In this document: piece after piece, positions 1 to 8,078 of the stretch
Numbering within the stretch: the stretch's first letter is position 1
Layout of the letters: every line of letters begins with the position of its first letter
Assembly (NCBI GenBank): GCA_026314275.1
Contig: CP111109.1
Span: forward strand, 2,852,001-2,916,000
Length of the DNA: 64,000 bases
Origin: JAGOEY01 sp017997515
Lineage (GTDB): Bacteria; Pseudomonadota; Gammaproteobacteria; Burkholderiales; Burkholderiaceae_C
Direction: 5' to 3'
Position numbers and translations under genes: made by a program
The notes under the pieces: model-generated
The model's database searches: none
What the model saw: the letters and a program-made list of their open reading frames with translations, nothing else
What the model was told of the DNA's origin: nothing

Positions 1-330
1 CTGGCAGGCCTGCAAGAAGGCCGGGCCCACCAGAAAGTCGCGGTTGCCGTGCATGAAGTACACCGCCCTTGTTTGTGCGGTGCCGCGCAAGACAGCGGCG
101 CAGCGGGCTTCAAACGATGTGGGCTCCAGCGCCGCATCGTCGCCCACCCACACCTCGAACAGGTCGCCCAGGATAAACACGGCATCTGCGGGCGTGTTGT
201 GCATGTGGCGCACCCACGCGTCAAACGTGGCGGGCTCAGACGCCTGCAGATGCAAATCAGAAATGAAATCGACCACGCGCCAGTGCGGGAGGCTTTGCAG
301 CTCCGCGCACCGGGGCGTGGCCGATTCCAT
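1..330 (-). CDS. lpxH: UDP-2,3-diacylglucosamine diphosphatase, N-terminal part (cut by window edge)
   Basis: LpxH hydrolyses UDP-2,3-diacylglucosamine to lipid X in lipid A synthesis, peripherally at the inner membrane. About 110 residues are visible from an ATG at 330; the C-terminal half lies outside the window. The calcineurin-like metallophosphatase signatures appear in order: FISDLHL near residue 17, GDLFEVWVGDD near residue 47, and GNRD near residue 79, which supply metal ligands. The spacing GDLFEVWVGDD is typical of LpxH rather than of other phosphoesterases. It starts 12 bases downstream of the stop of ppiB on the same strand, so the two are probably co-transcribed. Partial only because of the window edge. 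Confidence 0.88.
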   Translation of the reverse strand, partial: MESATPRCAELQSLPHWRVVDFISDLHLQASEPATFDAWVRHMHNTPADAVFILGDLFEVWVGDDAALEPTSFEARCAAVLRGTAQTRAVYFMHGNRDFLVGPAFLQACQ

Positions 331-342
331 GGTCAGTGTGGT

Positions 343-849
343 TTAAACCAGGACAGCTTTAACGATGACCACGTCTTCGACTGGCACGTCAGAGTGGCCG
401 CCCTTGTTGCCGGTGCGCACGGCCTTGATCTTGTCGACGACTTCGGTGCCCGCCACCACCTTGCCAAACACGGCATAACCCCAGCCGGAGGCGGTGGGGG
501 CGCTGAAGTTCAGGAAGTCGTTGTCCTTGATGTTGATGAAGAACTGCGCGGTGGCGGAGTGGGGTGCGTTGGTGCGCGCCATGGCCACGGTGTAGTTGTT
601 GTTCTTCAGGCCGTTGTTGGCTTCGTTGTCGATCTGTGCGTCGGTGGGCTTTTGCGCCATGCCCGGCTCAAAACCGCCACCTTGCACCATGAAGCCAGGG
701 ATCACACGGTGAAAAATCGTGTTGTCGTAGTGGCCCTTCTTCACGTAGCTCAGGAAGTTTTCGACCGACTTGGGGGCCTTTTCCTGGTCGAGTTCAAGGG
801 TGATGACGCCGTGGTTGGCAATGTGGAGTTCGACTTTGGGGTTGCTCAT
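343..849 (-). CDS. ppiB: Cytoplasmic peptidyl-prolyl cis-trans isomerase B (cyclophilin)
   Basis: A 168-residue single-domain cyclophilin that would catalyse cis-trans isomerisation of X-Pro bonds. Visible family motifs are FHRVIPGFMVQGG (catalytic Arg and Phe), AMARTNAPHSATAQFFIN and the end-region GYAVFGKVVAGTEVVDKI. There is no signal peptide; the protein starts MSNPKVELHIANHGV, so it should act in the cytoplasm. The neighbour upstream on the same strand is a second cyclophilin with a signal peptide, giving a cytosolic/periplasmic pair, followed by lpxH downstream. The 145-base gap to the next gene is GC-rich, with runs of G and C, and holds no ORF that I can support. Confidence 0.93.
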   Translation of the reverse strand: MSNPKVELHIANHGVITLELDQEKAPKSVENFLSYVKKGHYDNTIFHRVIPGFMVQGGGFEPGMAQKPTDAQIDNEANNGLKNNNYTVAMARTNAPHSATAQFFINIKDNDFLNFSAPTASGWGYAVFGKVVAGTEVVDKIKAVRTGNKGGHSDVPVEDVVIVKAVLV

Positions 850-994
850 GCTTGTTCCTAAAAGATGGGAGGAGGGAGGACTGCTTCGCGCTGCTGGGAG
901 TGTGCACCACCCCTTCCAGGGGTACCGCGGAACTGGCTTTGCTAGGCCGCTGGTATCGCCCCCTGGGGGGAGGAGCCGCAGGCGCTTCGGGGGG

Positions 995-1591
995 TTACTT
1001 AATCAGAGTTGCCGAGTTGATGGTGATGGGGGTTGTGGGCACGTTCTGGTACGGGCCCTTGTTGCCGGTGGCCACGCCTTTGATCTTGTCCACCACCTCT
1101 GCGCCGCTCACGACTTTGCCGAACACGGCATAACCGTGGCCGTCGGGCTGGGGGGCGTTGAGGTTGTCGTTGTCCTTCACATTGATGAAGAACTGCGCGG
1201 TGGCCGAGTTGGGGTTGCCGGTGCGGGCCATGGCCACGGTGTATTTGTTGTTCTTCAGGCCGTTGCTGGCCTCCAGCGGAATAGGCGCACGTGTGGGTTT
1301 TTGCTGCAGGTCGGCGGTGAAGCCGCCACCCTGGACCATGAAGCCGTCGATCACGCGGTGGAACACGGTGCCGTCGTAGTGCTTGTCGTTCACATACTGC
1401 AGAAAGTTGGCAACCGTTTTGGGGGCCTTTGCCGGGTCGAGCTCCAGCACGATGTCACCGGCCGATGTGGCCAGCTTGACGCGGGGCGCAGCGGTTTGTG
1501 CGGCCAGGTGGGTAGAGGCCAAACCAAGGGCTGCGGCCAGCACCAGGCTGCGGCGGGTCCATGCGGACGATGCGGAAAATGAAAAAGCCAC
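995..1591 (-). CDS. ppiA: Periplasmic peptidyl-prolyl cis-trans isomerase A (cyclophilin)
   Basis: A second cyclophilin, with FHRVIDGFMVQGGG and AMARTGNPNSATAQFFIN, closely resembling the adjacent ppiB but with an N-terminal export signal. The start chosen is a GTG at 1591, preceded at about 6 bases by AAGAGG; a TTG at 1621 would add ten residues but has no comparable ribosome binding site. The N-terminus contains TRRSLVLAAALGLA followed by an Ala-rich cleavage region ending near HLAAQ, so it is exported and acts on periplasmic folding. The mature enzyme is the usual length. The pair probably arose by duplication (inference). About 198 residues. Confidence 0.9.
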   Translation of the reverse strand: MAFSFSASSAWTRRSLVLAAALGLASTHLAAQTAAPRVKLATSAGDIVLELDPAKAPKTVANFLQYVNDKHYDGTVFHRVIDGFMVQGGGFTADLQQKPTRAPIPLEASNGLKNNKYTVAMARTGNPNSATAQFFINVKDNDNLNAPQPDGHGYAVFGKVVSGAEVVDKIKGVATGNKGPYQNVPTTPITINSATLIK

Positions 1592-1654
1592 GGAAAACCT
1601 CTTGGAAGTGTGTCGGTGCAAAGGAAAACGGGGCCTTATTTAAAAGGCCAGGGC

Positions 1655-2212
1655 TTACTTCTTGGCGGCAGGTTTGGCGGGTTTGGCACCCACGTTAAAC
1701 ACGTCGCGGACCAAGGCCATCTTGGGGCCCAACTGGGCGTTGCCGGGCTCCAGCTGCTGCGCACGGGCATACGACTGGTTGGCCATACGGGCATAGATGT
1801 CACCCAGGTTTTCGTGGGCAATGGCGTAGCCGGGGTTGATACGGATGGCCATTTCCAGCGCGGTGCGGGCCTTGTCCAGCTGGTTCTGGCTGGCCAGCAG
1901 GGCGGCCAGGTTGTTGTAGGGCTCGGGCAGCTCGGGGTAGTCCTGGGTCAGGGCTGTGAAGGTGGCAATGGCTTCGGTGGTGTTGCCTGCCTGGGTCTGG
2001 ATCACCCCCTTGAGGAAGCGCATCTGCGGGTCCTTGGGTTTGTCGGCCAGGTATTTGTCGGCTTTGGCGAGGGCTTCCGTGCCTTTGCCGGACTTGAGCA
2101 ACTGGTTGACGTCGCTGTAGTCGTCGGCATGGGCCAGGCCGGTGAAAACCAGGGCGCTGGCCAGGGTCAGCAGGCGGATCAAAACAGGAGGGGAGAAGCG
2201 GTCAAGCTGCAT
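1655..2212 (-). CDS. Periplasmic tetratricopeptide-repeat protein
   Basis: A 185-residue protein with a signal peptide (hydrophobic LLTLASALVFTGLAHA, cleavage before DDYSD) and at least three TPR units between residues 35 and 165: ALAKADKYLADKPKDP, NTTEAIATFTALTQDYPELP and QLDKARTALEMAIRINPGYA. The C-terminus is a Lys/Pro/Ala tail. TPRs mediate protein contacts; the partner is not evident here. It is in line with ppiA and ppiB on the same strand, suggesting a periplasmic-folding operon, and diverges from cysS across a 188-base gap. Function beyond a scaffold is unknown. Confidence 0.85.
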   Translation of the reverse strand: MQLDRFSPPVLIRLLTLASALVFTGLAHADDYSDVNQLLKSGKGTEALAKADKYLADKPKDPQMRFLKGVIQTQAGNTTEAIATFTALTQDYPELPEPYNNLAALLASQNQLDKARTALEMAIRINPGYAIAHENLGDIYARMANQSYARAQQLEPGNAQLGPKMALVRDVFNVGAKPAKPAAKK

Positions 2213-2237
2213 GGCGCTTTCGAGGGTTTGGATGGCC

Positions 2238-2267
2238 GTGACAAGCCGTGATGGGGGGCTTTATACT
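2238..2267 (+). promoter_or_regulatory. Candidate sigma-70 promoter for cysS
   Basis: GTGACA at 2238-2243 and TATACT at 2262-2267, spaced 18 bases, lie about 135 bases upstream of the cysS ATG in the gap between the divergent TPR gene and cysS. The -10 is good and the -35 differs from consensus at one base. Not tested. Confidence 0.4.
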
Positions 2268-2400
2268 GCGCTTCATTGTAGCCGAGGGGTCTTCGCGAAC
2301 CCCGGTACACCCCCTGAACCTCCCCCTTGACGATGGACGACGCCTGCAGGCATCCGCTGGATGTGTGTTTCCGTCTCCGTCGCGGTTAGCTTTTGTATCC

Positions 2401-3789
2401 ATGAGTTTGCGTATCTACAACACGCTGTCGCGTGACCTGCAGCCTTTTGCCCCGCTGGAGCCGGGCCACGTGCGTATGTACGTCTGCGGCATCACGGTGT
2501 ACGACCTGTGCCACATCGGGCACGCGCGGGCTAATGTGGCGTTTGATGTAGTGCAACGCTGGTTGCGCGCGGAGGGTTACAAGGTGACCTTCGTGCGCAA
2601 CATCACCGACATCGAGGACAAGATCATCCGCCGTGCGGTGGAAAACGGCGAGACGGTGCGTGGACTGACCGACCGCATGATTGCCGAGATGTACCGCGAC
2701 TTCGACGCGCTGGGCATCGAGCGCCCCACCTTCGACCCCCGCGCCACCGACTATGTGCCGCAGATGCTGGACATCGTGCGCAAGCTGGAGTCGAAGGGCT
2801 TGGCCTACCGTGTGAACAAGGACGATGGTGCGGGCGACGTGAACTACGCGGTGCGCCGTTTCCCCGGCTACGGCAAGCTGTCGGGCAAATCGCTGGACGA
2901 GTTACACGCCGGCAACCGGGTGGCGGTGATGGACGGCAAGGACGACCCGCTGGACTTTGTGCTGTGGAAGTCGGCCAAACCGACCGAGCCCCAAGATGCC
3001 CAATGGGACAGCCCCTATGGCCCGGGCCGCCCCGGCTGGCACATCGAATGCTCCGCCATGTCGTGCGCTTTGCTGGGTGAAACCTTCGATATCCATGGCG
3101 GAGGGGCGGATCTGCAGTTCCCCCACCACGAGAACGAGATTGCCCAGAGCGAAGGTGCCCACGGCGTGCCCCTGGCGCGCGTCTGGATGCACAACGGTTT
3201 TGTCAATATCGACAACGAGAAGATGTCCAAAAGCCTGGGCAACTTCTTCACCATCCGCGACGTGCTGCAACAGTACGACGCGGAAACCCTGCGCTTTTTC
3301 ATCGTGCGTGCGCATTACCGCAGTGCACTGAACTACAGCGACGCCCACCTGGATGACGCCCGTGGCGCGCTGAAACGCCTGTACACCGCACTCGACGCCG
3401 TGCCACCAGCCGATGTGGCGATCGACTGGGCGCAGCCCCAGGCCGCCCGCTTCAAAGCCGCGATGGACGAAGACTTTGGCACGCCCGAAGCCGTGGCCGT
3501 GTTGTTTGAACTGGCCACCGAGGTCAACAAGACCCGCTCGGCAGAGCTGTCCGGCCTGCTTAAGGCGCTGGGCGGTACGCTGGGTCTGCTGCAGGGCGAC
3601 CCAAAGGCCTATTTGCAGGCCGGTGCCACGCTGGACGATGCCGCCATCACGGCGCTGATCGATCAGCGCGCTGCCGCCAAACTTGCCAAGAATTTTGCCG
3701 AGGCCGACCGCATTCGCCAGGATTTGCTGGCGCAGGGCGTGGTTTTGAAGGACGGCCCCACGGGCACCACCTGGGAGGTGGCAGCGTGA
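2401..3789 (+). CDS. cysS: Cysteinyl-tRNA synthetase
   Basis: Class I aminoacyl-tRNA synthetase charging tRNA-Cys in the cytoplasm; 462 residues, the normal length. The ATG at 2401 gives the family start MSLRIYNTLSRDLQPF; an upstream extension to 2248 is open but lacks similarity to the family and was rejected. Motifs: MYVCGITVYD with a zinc-ligand Cys and the HIGH-type HIGHARAN near residue 38, GWHIECSAMS and HHENEIAQSE (further zinc ligands), and KMSKSLGNFF near residue 275. The C-terminal DALR-like helical domain follows. It is divergent from the TPR gene and is followed by an interspersed repeat and alkA. Confidence 0.97.
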   Translation: MSLRIYNTLSRDLQPFAPLEPGHVRMYVCGITVYDLCHIGHARANVAFDVVQRWLRAEGYKVTFVRNITDIEDKIIRRAVENGETVRGLTDRMIAEMYRDFDALGIERPTFDPRATDYVPQMLDIVRKLESKGLAYRVNKDDGAGDVNYAVRRFPGYGKLSGKSLDELHAGNRVAVMDGKDDPLDFVLWKSAKPTEPQDAQWDSPYGPGRPGWHIECSAMSCALLGETFDIHGGGADLQFPHHENEIAQSEGAHGVPLARVWMHNGFVNIDNEKMSKSLGNFFTIRDVLQQYDAETLRFFIVRAHYRSALNYSDAHLDDARGALKRLYTALDAVPPADVAIDWAQPQAARFKAAMDEDFGTPEAVAVLFELATEVNKTRSAELSGLLKALGGTLGLLQGDPKAYLQAGATLDDAAITALIDQRAAAKLAKNFAEADRIRQDLLAQGVVLKDGPTGTTWEVAA

Positions 3790-3791
3790 GT

Positions 3792-3857
3792 TTTTTAAGC
3801 ATTTTTGGCACTTTGCGCACGTGGGGTGTGCGGTGATAGCTACTAAAAAAATAGCAG
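3792..3857 (-). repeat. Interspersed palindromic repeat, copy A
   Basis: Read on the minus strand it runs from a TAGCTATCACCGCACA segment through TGCGCAAAGTGCCA to TTAAAAA. It belongs to the same family as the copies at 32145, 36538, 44449, 49423, 51773, 53935 and 60966. It overlaps the most likely start of the downstream glycosylase gene. Confidence 0.6.
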
Positions 3858-4540
3858 ACAAGGTCGCAGACGAAGCCGTGTTGGAGCAGGCCGCGCAGTC
3901 CAGCAAAGACGTGCTGCAGGTGGCCACACCCGCCTACTGGGAAGATGCCTGTAAACATCTGGTCAAAAAAGACCGGGTCATGAAGCGCCTGATTCCCCAG
4001 TTTGGTGACGCAACGTTACAGACCCGGGGCGACGCGTTCACCACCCTGGCGCGCAGTATCGTGGGCCAGCAGATCTCGGTCAAAGCGGCGCAAACCGTGT
4101 GGGACCGGTTCAGCAAACTGCCACGCAAACTGACCCCCGCCAACGTGCTGAAGCTCAAGGTGGACGACATGCGGGCGGCAGGACTGTCCGCGCGCAAGGT
4201 CGAATACCTGGTGGACCTGGCGCTGAAGTTTGACGCTGGTGCCGTCCACGTGCAGGCCTGGGAAACGATGGACGACGAAGCCATCATTTCCGAGCTGGTC
4301 GCAATCCGGGGTATTGGCCGCTGGACGGCCGAAATGCTGCTGATCTTCCACCTGATGCGGCCGAACGTGTTGCCGCTTGACGATGTGGGCCTGATCACCG
4401 GTATCAGCCAGAATTATTTTTCGGGTGAATCGGTGAGCCGCAGCGACGCCCGCGAAGTGGCCGCGGCCTGGGCACCGTACTGCAGCGTTGCAACTTGGTA
4501 TATTTGGCGCTCCCTTGCGCCCCTGCCGGTAGCGGTTTGA
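3833..4540 (+). CDS. alkA: DNA-3-methyladenine glycosylase II (HhH-GPD)
   Basis: A base-excision glycosylase removing alkylated purines. The helix-hairpin-helix and Gly/Pro/Asp loop are clear: LVAIRGIGRWTAEMLLIF followed by RPNVLPLDDVGL, in which the second Asp is the catalytic residue. An N-terminal core starts at YWEDACKHLVKKDRVMKRL. Length is about 235 residues, short for E. coli AlkA but usual for the HhH-GPD-only subgroup. The start is uncertain: GTG codons at 3821, 3833 and 3878 are in frame, and the first two lie inside an interspersed repeat; I chose 3833, which has a weak GGGG ahead. It follows cysS and precedes accA on the same strand. Confidence 0.85.
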   Translation: MIATKKIADKVADEAVLEQAAQSSKDVLQVATPAYWEDACKHLVKKDRVMKRLIPQFGDATLQTRGDAFTTLARSIVGQQISVKAAQTVWDRFSKLPRKLTPANVLKLKVDDMRAAGLSARKVEYLVDLALKFDAGAVHVQAWETMDDEAIISELVAIRGIGRWTAEMLLIFHLMRPNVLPLDDVGLITGISQNYFSGESVSRSDAREVAAAWAPYCSVATWYIWRSLAPLPVAV

Positions 4541-4646
4541 TACATATGCCCGCCACTCCCCATGGGGCGGCGGTGCAAGACGGACTATTGATGCGAACCT
4601 GCGTTGTGCACCCGCTGCCGCGCAGGCCGTAAACAGGAGAAATACG

Positions 4647-5621
4647 TTGGCAAAAAGAGCATTTCTGGACTTCGAGCAACCGATTGCCGAACTCGAAACC
4701 AAGATCGAAGAGCTGCGCTACGTGCAAAACGAGTCTGCCGTCGACATCTCGGAAGAGATCGACCAGTTGGCCAAAAAGAGCCACCAGCTCACCAAAGACA
4801 TCTACAGCGACCTCACGCCCTGGCAGATCACCAAGATCGCCCGGCACGCCGAGCGTCCGTACACACTGGACTATGTGCGTGAGCTGTTCACCGACTTTGT
4901 CGAACTCCACGGCGACCGGCACTTTGCCGACGACCTGAGCATCGTGGGCGGCTTGGCCCGCTTCAACGGCACCGCCTGTATGGTGCTGGGCCACCAGAAA
5001 GGGCGCGACACCAAGGAGCGTGGTCTGCGCAACTTCGGCATGAGTAAACCCGAGGGGTACCGCAAGGCATTGCGGCTGATGAAGACCGCCGAGAAATTCA
5101 AACTGCCGGTGTTTACCTTTGTGGACACGCCCGGCGCCTATCCCGGTATCGACGCCGAAGAACGCAGCCAGTCCGAAGCCATTGGCCGCAACATCTTCGA
5201 GATGGCGCAGCTGGAAGTGCCCATCATCACTACGGTGATCGGTGAGGGGGGCTCGGGGGGCGCGCTGGCTATTTCGGTGGCCGACCAGGTGCTGATGCTG
5301 CAGTACTCGATCTATTCCGTAATCAGCCCCGAAGGCTGCGCCTCCATCCTGTGGAAGACCAGCGACCGGGCGCAGGATGCGGCCGACGCGATGGCCATCA
5401 CCGCCCACCGCCTGAAGGCGCTGGGTGTGATCGACAAAATCGTGAGTGAACCCGTCGGTGGTGCCCACCGCGACCACAAACAAATGTGTGCCTTCCTGAA
5501 GCGTGCGCTGGGTGAGGCCTACCGCCAGGTCAGCGACCTGAAGGTGAAAGAGTTGGTCGACCGTCGCTACGACCGGTTGCAGAGTTATGGCCGGTTCACC
5601 GACACAAAAGCCGGTAACTGA
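4647..5621 (+). CDS. accA: Acetyl-CoA carboxylase carboxyltransferase subunit alpha
   Basis: The alpha half of the carboxyltransferase that makes malonyl-CoA for fatty acid synthesis, partnering AccD (not in this window). 324 residues, typical. Signatures: the coiled N-terminal FEQPIAELETKIEELR, the crotonase-like core FVDTPGAYPGIDAEERSQ and the oxyanion loop GEGGSGGALAI, then SPEGCASILWKT. The start is a TTG at 4647 with AGGAGA 6 bases ahead, giving MAKRAFLDFEQP; no ATG fits as well. Between alkA and accA (4541-4646) there is a GC-rich inverted repeat around CCCCATGGGG at about 4560, but no gene. Confidence 0.96.
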   Translation: MAKRAFLDFEQPIAELETKIEELRYVQNESAVDISEEIDQLAKKSHQLTKDIYSDLTPWQITKIARHAERPYTLDYVRELFTDFVELHGDRHFADDLSIVGGLARFNGTACMVLGHQKGRDTKERGLRNFGMSKPEGYRKALRLMKTAEKFKLPVFTFVDTPGAYPGIDAEERSQSEAIGRNIFEMAQLEVPIITTVIGEGGSGGALAISVADQVLMLQYSIYSVISPEGCASILWKTSDRAQDAADAMAITAHRLKALGVIDKIVSEPVGGAHRDHKQMCAFLKRALGEAYRQVSDLKVKELVDRRYDRLQSYGRFTDTKAGN

Positions 5622-5665
5622 TCCGCGTGCCGGGTGATCATTCCGGAATTTCAGATAGGAAAGTA

Positions 5666-6775
5666 ATGGCCGATAAAAGTATTTTGCGACGCATCCTGTC
5701 GCCCGTGGTAATTGCCTCAACACTGGGCTTTGCGGTGTTGGGGGCGCTGTTTGCGTACGGCTGGTGGGCTGCCTACCAGTCGCGTGCCATGGTGTCCTTT
5801 CCCCGCAGCATCACGGAGTTTCGTGTCCAGGAAGAACGGGTGAATAGCCTGGGCAACTTTGACCGTTACTGGGCCCCCGATAAATTGATGGAGGGCCTGG
5901 ACCGGGAGCGTATCCGGGGTTTGATTGCTTCATCCCAGCAATGGATTACGCCTGTACTGCGCTTGAACAAAAAAGATGCCAAAGACACGGGGAAAACCAG
6001 CAACTCTGATCTCTTGGCCTATGAGTTGATTGCGTCCTCCAAAGACCCGAAAACTGCCCAGAAAACGGTGGAGTTTCTGGCGGCTTATGTGCCTGACGTG
6101 TCACTGAAAATTGATTTGGATAATTTTATTACCACGGCGCTGGCAGAAAAAAGGTTGCTTTTCACGAATGCAGCCTTGGAGCGAGATAATGCGAACTATA
6201 AACTCTCTCTTCTTGATGCACGGCTGGAGGATCTGCGCAGGATTGTCAAGACCTACCCAACCGCGGCAGGCTCGTCAGAGCGCCAAATTCTCAACGTCGA
6301 AAAAAATAGCGAACGCTTTATGCCTTTGCCCATGCAGATGATTGCGATAGAGCAGGAGCGCTTCGAGCAGCAGGAGTCCTTGGGAAAAATTCGGCGGCGT
6401 GTAGAAGGGTTTTCTGAGGAGGAAGATATGCTGCTTGCGCATGAGCAAATTGCAAAAAATACCAACTCAGGTAAAGAATTGGCGTTGACTTTGATTAAAG
6501 ATGTCAAGGCGCGTTTGCCTAAAACGCAGAAACCCTATGCTATTAACGCGCTGCTGGATTACGAAACAAGATATTCAACCATGCTGTCGGATGCATTTAG
6601 TCCGAGTGGAATGATTGTGGCGCCTACATTCCCAGAGAAACCCTCCAAATCGCGCCTTCTGACCACCCTCATGTTCGGGTTTGCCGGTTTGTTGTTGGGT
6701 TTGTTGTGGCAGTTTCGGCAGGATATTGCCTATTTCGTTAAGCTGAGTTTCCAAGGGGAAACACCTCGTTCGTGA
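5666..6775 (+). CDS. Wzz-like two-TM membrane protein
   Basis: A 369-residue protein with one membrane segment near the N-terminus (VVIASTLGFAVLGALFAYGW, residues about 14-33) and one near the C-terminus (LLTTLMFGFAGLLLGLLW, about 335-352), with a long charged, probably coiled-coil periplasmic middle. This is the layout of chain-length determinants of the Wzz/PCP family, and a Pro (FPEKPSKS) precedes the second helix as in that family. The assignment rests on topology only. The ATG at 5666 with ATAGGA ahead is preferred over a GTG at 5627. The second half is visibly richer in A and T than accA or tilS, which suggests acquisition. No other polysaccharide gene is near. Confidence 0.55.
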   Translation: MADKSILRRILSPVVIASTLGFAVLGALFAYGWWAAYQSRAMVSFPRSITEFRVQEERVNSLGNFDRYWAPDKLMEGLDRERIRGLIASSQQWITPVLRLNKKDAKDTGKTSNSDLLAYELIASSKDPKTAQKTVEFLAAYVPDVSLKIDLDNFITTALAEKRLLFTNAALERDNANYKLSLLDARLEDLRRIVKTYPTAAGSSERQILNVEKNSERFMPLPMQMIAIEQERFEQQESLGKIRRRVEGFSEEEDMLLAHEQIAKNTNSGKELALTLIKDVKARLPKTQKPYAINALLDYETRYSTMLSDAFSPSGMIVAPTFPEKPSKSRLLTTLMFGFAGLLLGLLWQFRQDIAYFVKLSFQGETPRS

Positions 6776-6792
6776 GGAGGTATCTCCAGTGG

Positions 6793-6813
6793 GGGGGATG
6801 AACTCCCCCTTTT
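6793..6813 (+). terminator. Possible intrinsic terminator after the Wzz-like gene
   Basis: GGGGG at 6793-6797 pairs with CCCCC at 6805-6809 around a 7-base loop and is followed by TTTT. The stem is short but all G-C, and it lies 18 bases after the stop codon. The rest of the gap to tilS shows nothing further. Confidence 0.45.
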
Positions 6814-6986
6814 CAAAATCAGCGAAAAATTGAGGCCCTTGGTCAAAGCCGGATGACCGCATTTTTCTGGACGGTTTGACGGTTGGGGGCGCTTGGCGAT
6901 GAGGGTTTCGGCAAACGTGCGTTTTTGGCCTGTGCCCCTGTGTGGTGGCCACGGCGCATGCTTCGGACTCCCATGCCCATCCATCG

Positions 6987-7964
6987 ATGTCACGAGACCT
7001 CTGCGGTAAACACGTGCGAGCAGAAATTCCAACCCCGGTTGCGGAGGCCCTTAGGGCGTGCCCCCAGGTGCCCCCGCTTGCGGTGGCCTACAGCGGCGGG
7101 GCCGACTCTACGGCCTTGCTGCTGGCTGCCGCGCAACGCTGGCCGGGCCAGGTATGTGCCATCCATGTCCACCACGGTCTGCAAACGGCCGCCGATGAAT
7201 TTGTCCGTGTGTGCGCGTCGGTGTGTGCCGGCCTGGATGTGCCTTTGCACGTGGTGTACGCCAACGCGGTGCATGCCCGTGGAGAGAGCCCTGAAGATGT
7301 GGCCCGGCGTGTGCGTTATGCCGCTTTGGCGGCCGAGGCCCAACAACGGGGGGCTGCGGCTGTTCTGCTTGGGCAGCATGCCGATGACCAGGCCGAAACC
7401 CTGTTGTTGGCTTTGAGCCGTGGATCGGGTTTGCCGGGGCTGTCTGCCATGCCTCAGCAGTTTTTTCGCAACGGCATGGTGTTTAGTCGCCCGCTGCTGC
7501 ATTTGCCGGGGGCCTGCCTGCGTGAGTGGTTGTTGGCGCAGGGCACCTTGTTTGTGGATGATCCGACCAATACGGATGAGCGCTACACACGCAACCGCAT
7601 CCGCCATCGGCTGCTGCCTGTTTTGGCTGAAATTTTTCCACAATTCAGAACCACTTTTGCACGCAGCGCCCGGCATGCCGCGCAGGCCCAAACTATTCTG
7701 GAAGAGGTGGCCCAGCAGGATCTGCTGGTGGTGGGGGTTCCCCCTGCGATTGCCGCCCTGCAGTGTTTGTCCCCGGCCCGGCAGGCCAATGTGCTGCGCT
7801 GCTGGCTGGGGCGGTGCGAGGCAGCACCCAGTGCGGCGCAACTGGACCAACTGCTAAAGCAAGTGGCCGCCTGTTCGACGCGCGGACATGATATTCACCT
7901 GAAGATTGCACGTGGCCACGTGACACGTGTGGGCGGTGTTTTGCACTACGGTGTGGTTGCCTGA
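6987..7964 (+). CDS. tilS: tRNA(Ile)-lysidine synthase
   Basis: TilS ligates lysine to C34 of the CAU anticodon of a tRNA-Ile, switching it to AUA decoding. The PP-loop ATP pyrophosphatase motif SGGADST is at residues 36-42, followed by IHVHHGLQ, then GQHADDQAETLLLALSRGSGLPGL and NRIRHRLLP, all typical. About 325 residues; it is shorter than the E. coli enzyme and the C-terminal domain is reduced. Start uncertain: ATG at 6987 gives a 35-residue lead to the PP-loop, while a GTG at 6942 would add 15 residues; neither has a strong ribosome binding site. It lies upstream of lysC in the same orientation. Confidence 0.9.
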   Translation: MSRDLCGKHVRAEIPTPVAEALRACPQVPPLAVAYSGGADSTALLLAAAQRWPGQVCAIHVHHGLQTAADEFVRVCASVCAGLDVPLHVVYANAVHARGESPEDVARRVRYAALAAEAQQRGAAAVLLGQHADDQAETLLLALSRGSGLPGLSAMPQQFFRNGMVFSRPLLHLPGACLREWLLAQGTLFVDDPTNTDERYTRNRIRHRLLPVLAEIFPQFRTTFARSARHAAQAQTILEEVAQQDLLVVGVPPAIAALQCLSPARQANVLRCWLGRCEAAPSAAQLDQLLKQVAACSTRGHDIHLKIARGHVTRVGGVLHYGVVA

Positions 7965-7982
7965 TCTTCATTACAGCCTGGG

Positions 7983-7988
7983 TATAAT
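7983..7988 (+). promoter_or_regulatory. -10 element of a candidate lysC promoter
   Basis: A perfect TATAAT lies 90 bases upstream of lysC, in the gap after tilS. The best -35 is TTGCCT at 7957-7962, at a long 20-base spacing, so only the -10 is called with confidence. The roughly 90-base leader shows no lysine riboswitch-like structure that I can recognise. Confidence 0.45.
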
Positions 7989-8078
7989 TGAAAGCTTTGC
8001 TGGCAGCCAGCCAGTGGGTCGAATGGTCCTCGGACTTTTTGAAAAAATCGCAACAAACACCTGAATTGACATCCTGCA

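Noticed and set aside
850..994. Possible further repeat-family copy between ppiB and ppiA
   Set aside because: GC-rich with G and C runs but lacking the TAGCT and GCCAATTTGAT ends of the repeat family; only one such stretch was seen in the window.
4404..5723. 439-codon minus-strand open frame over accA
   Set aside because: Antisense shadow of a strongly conserved gene in GC-rich DNA; low-complexity His/Gln/Val-rich product with no motif.
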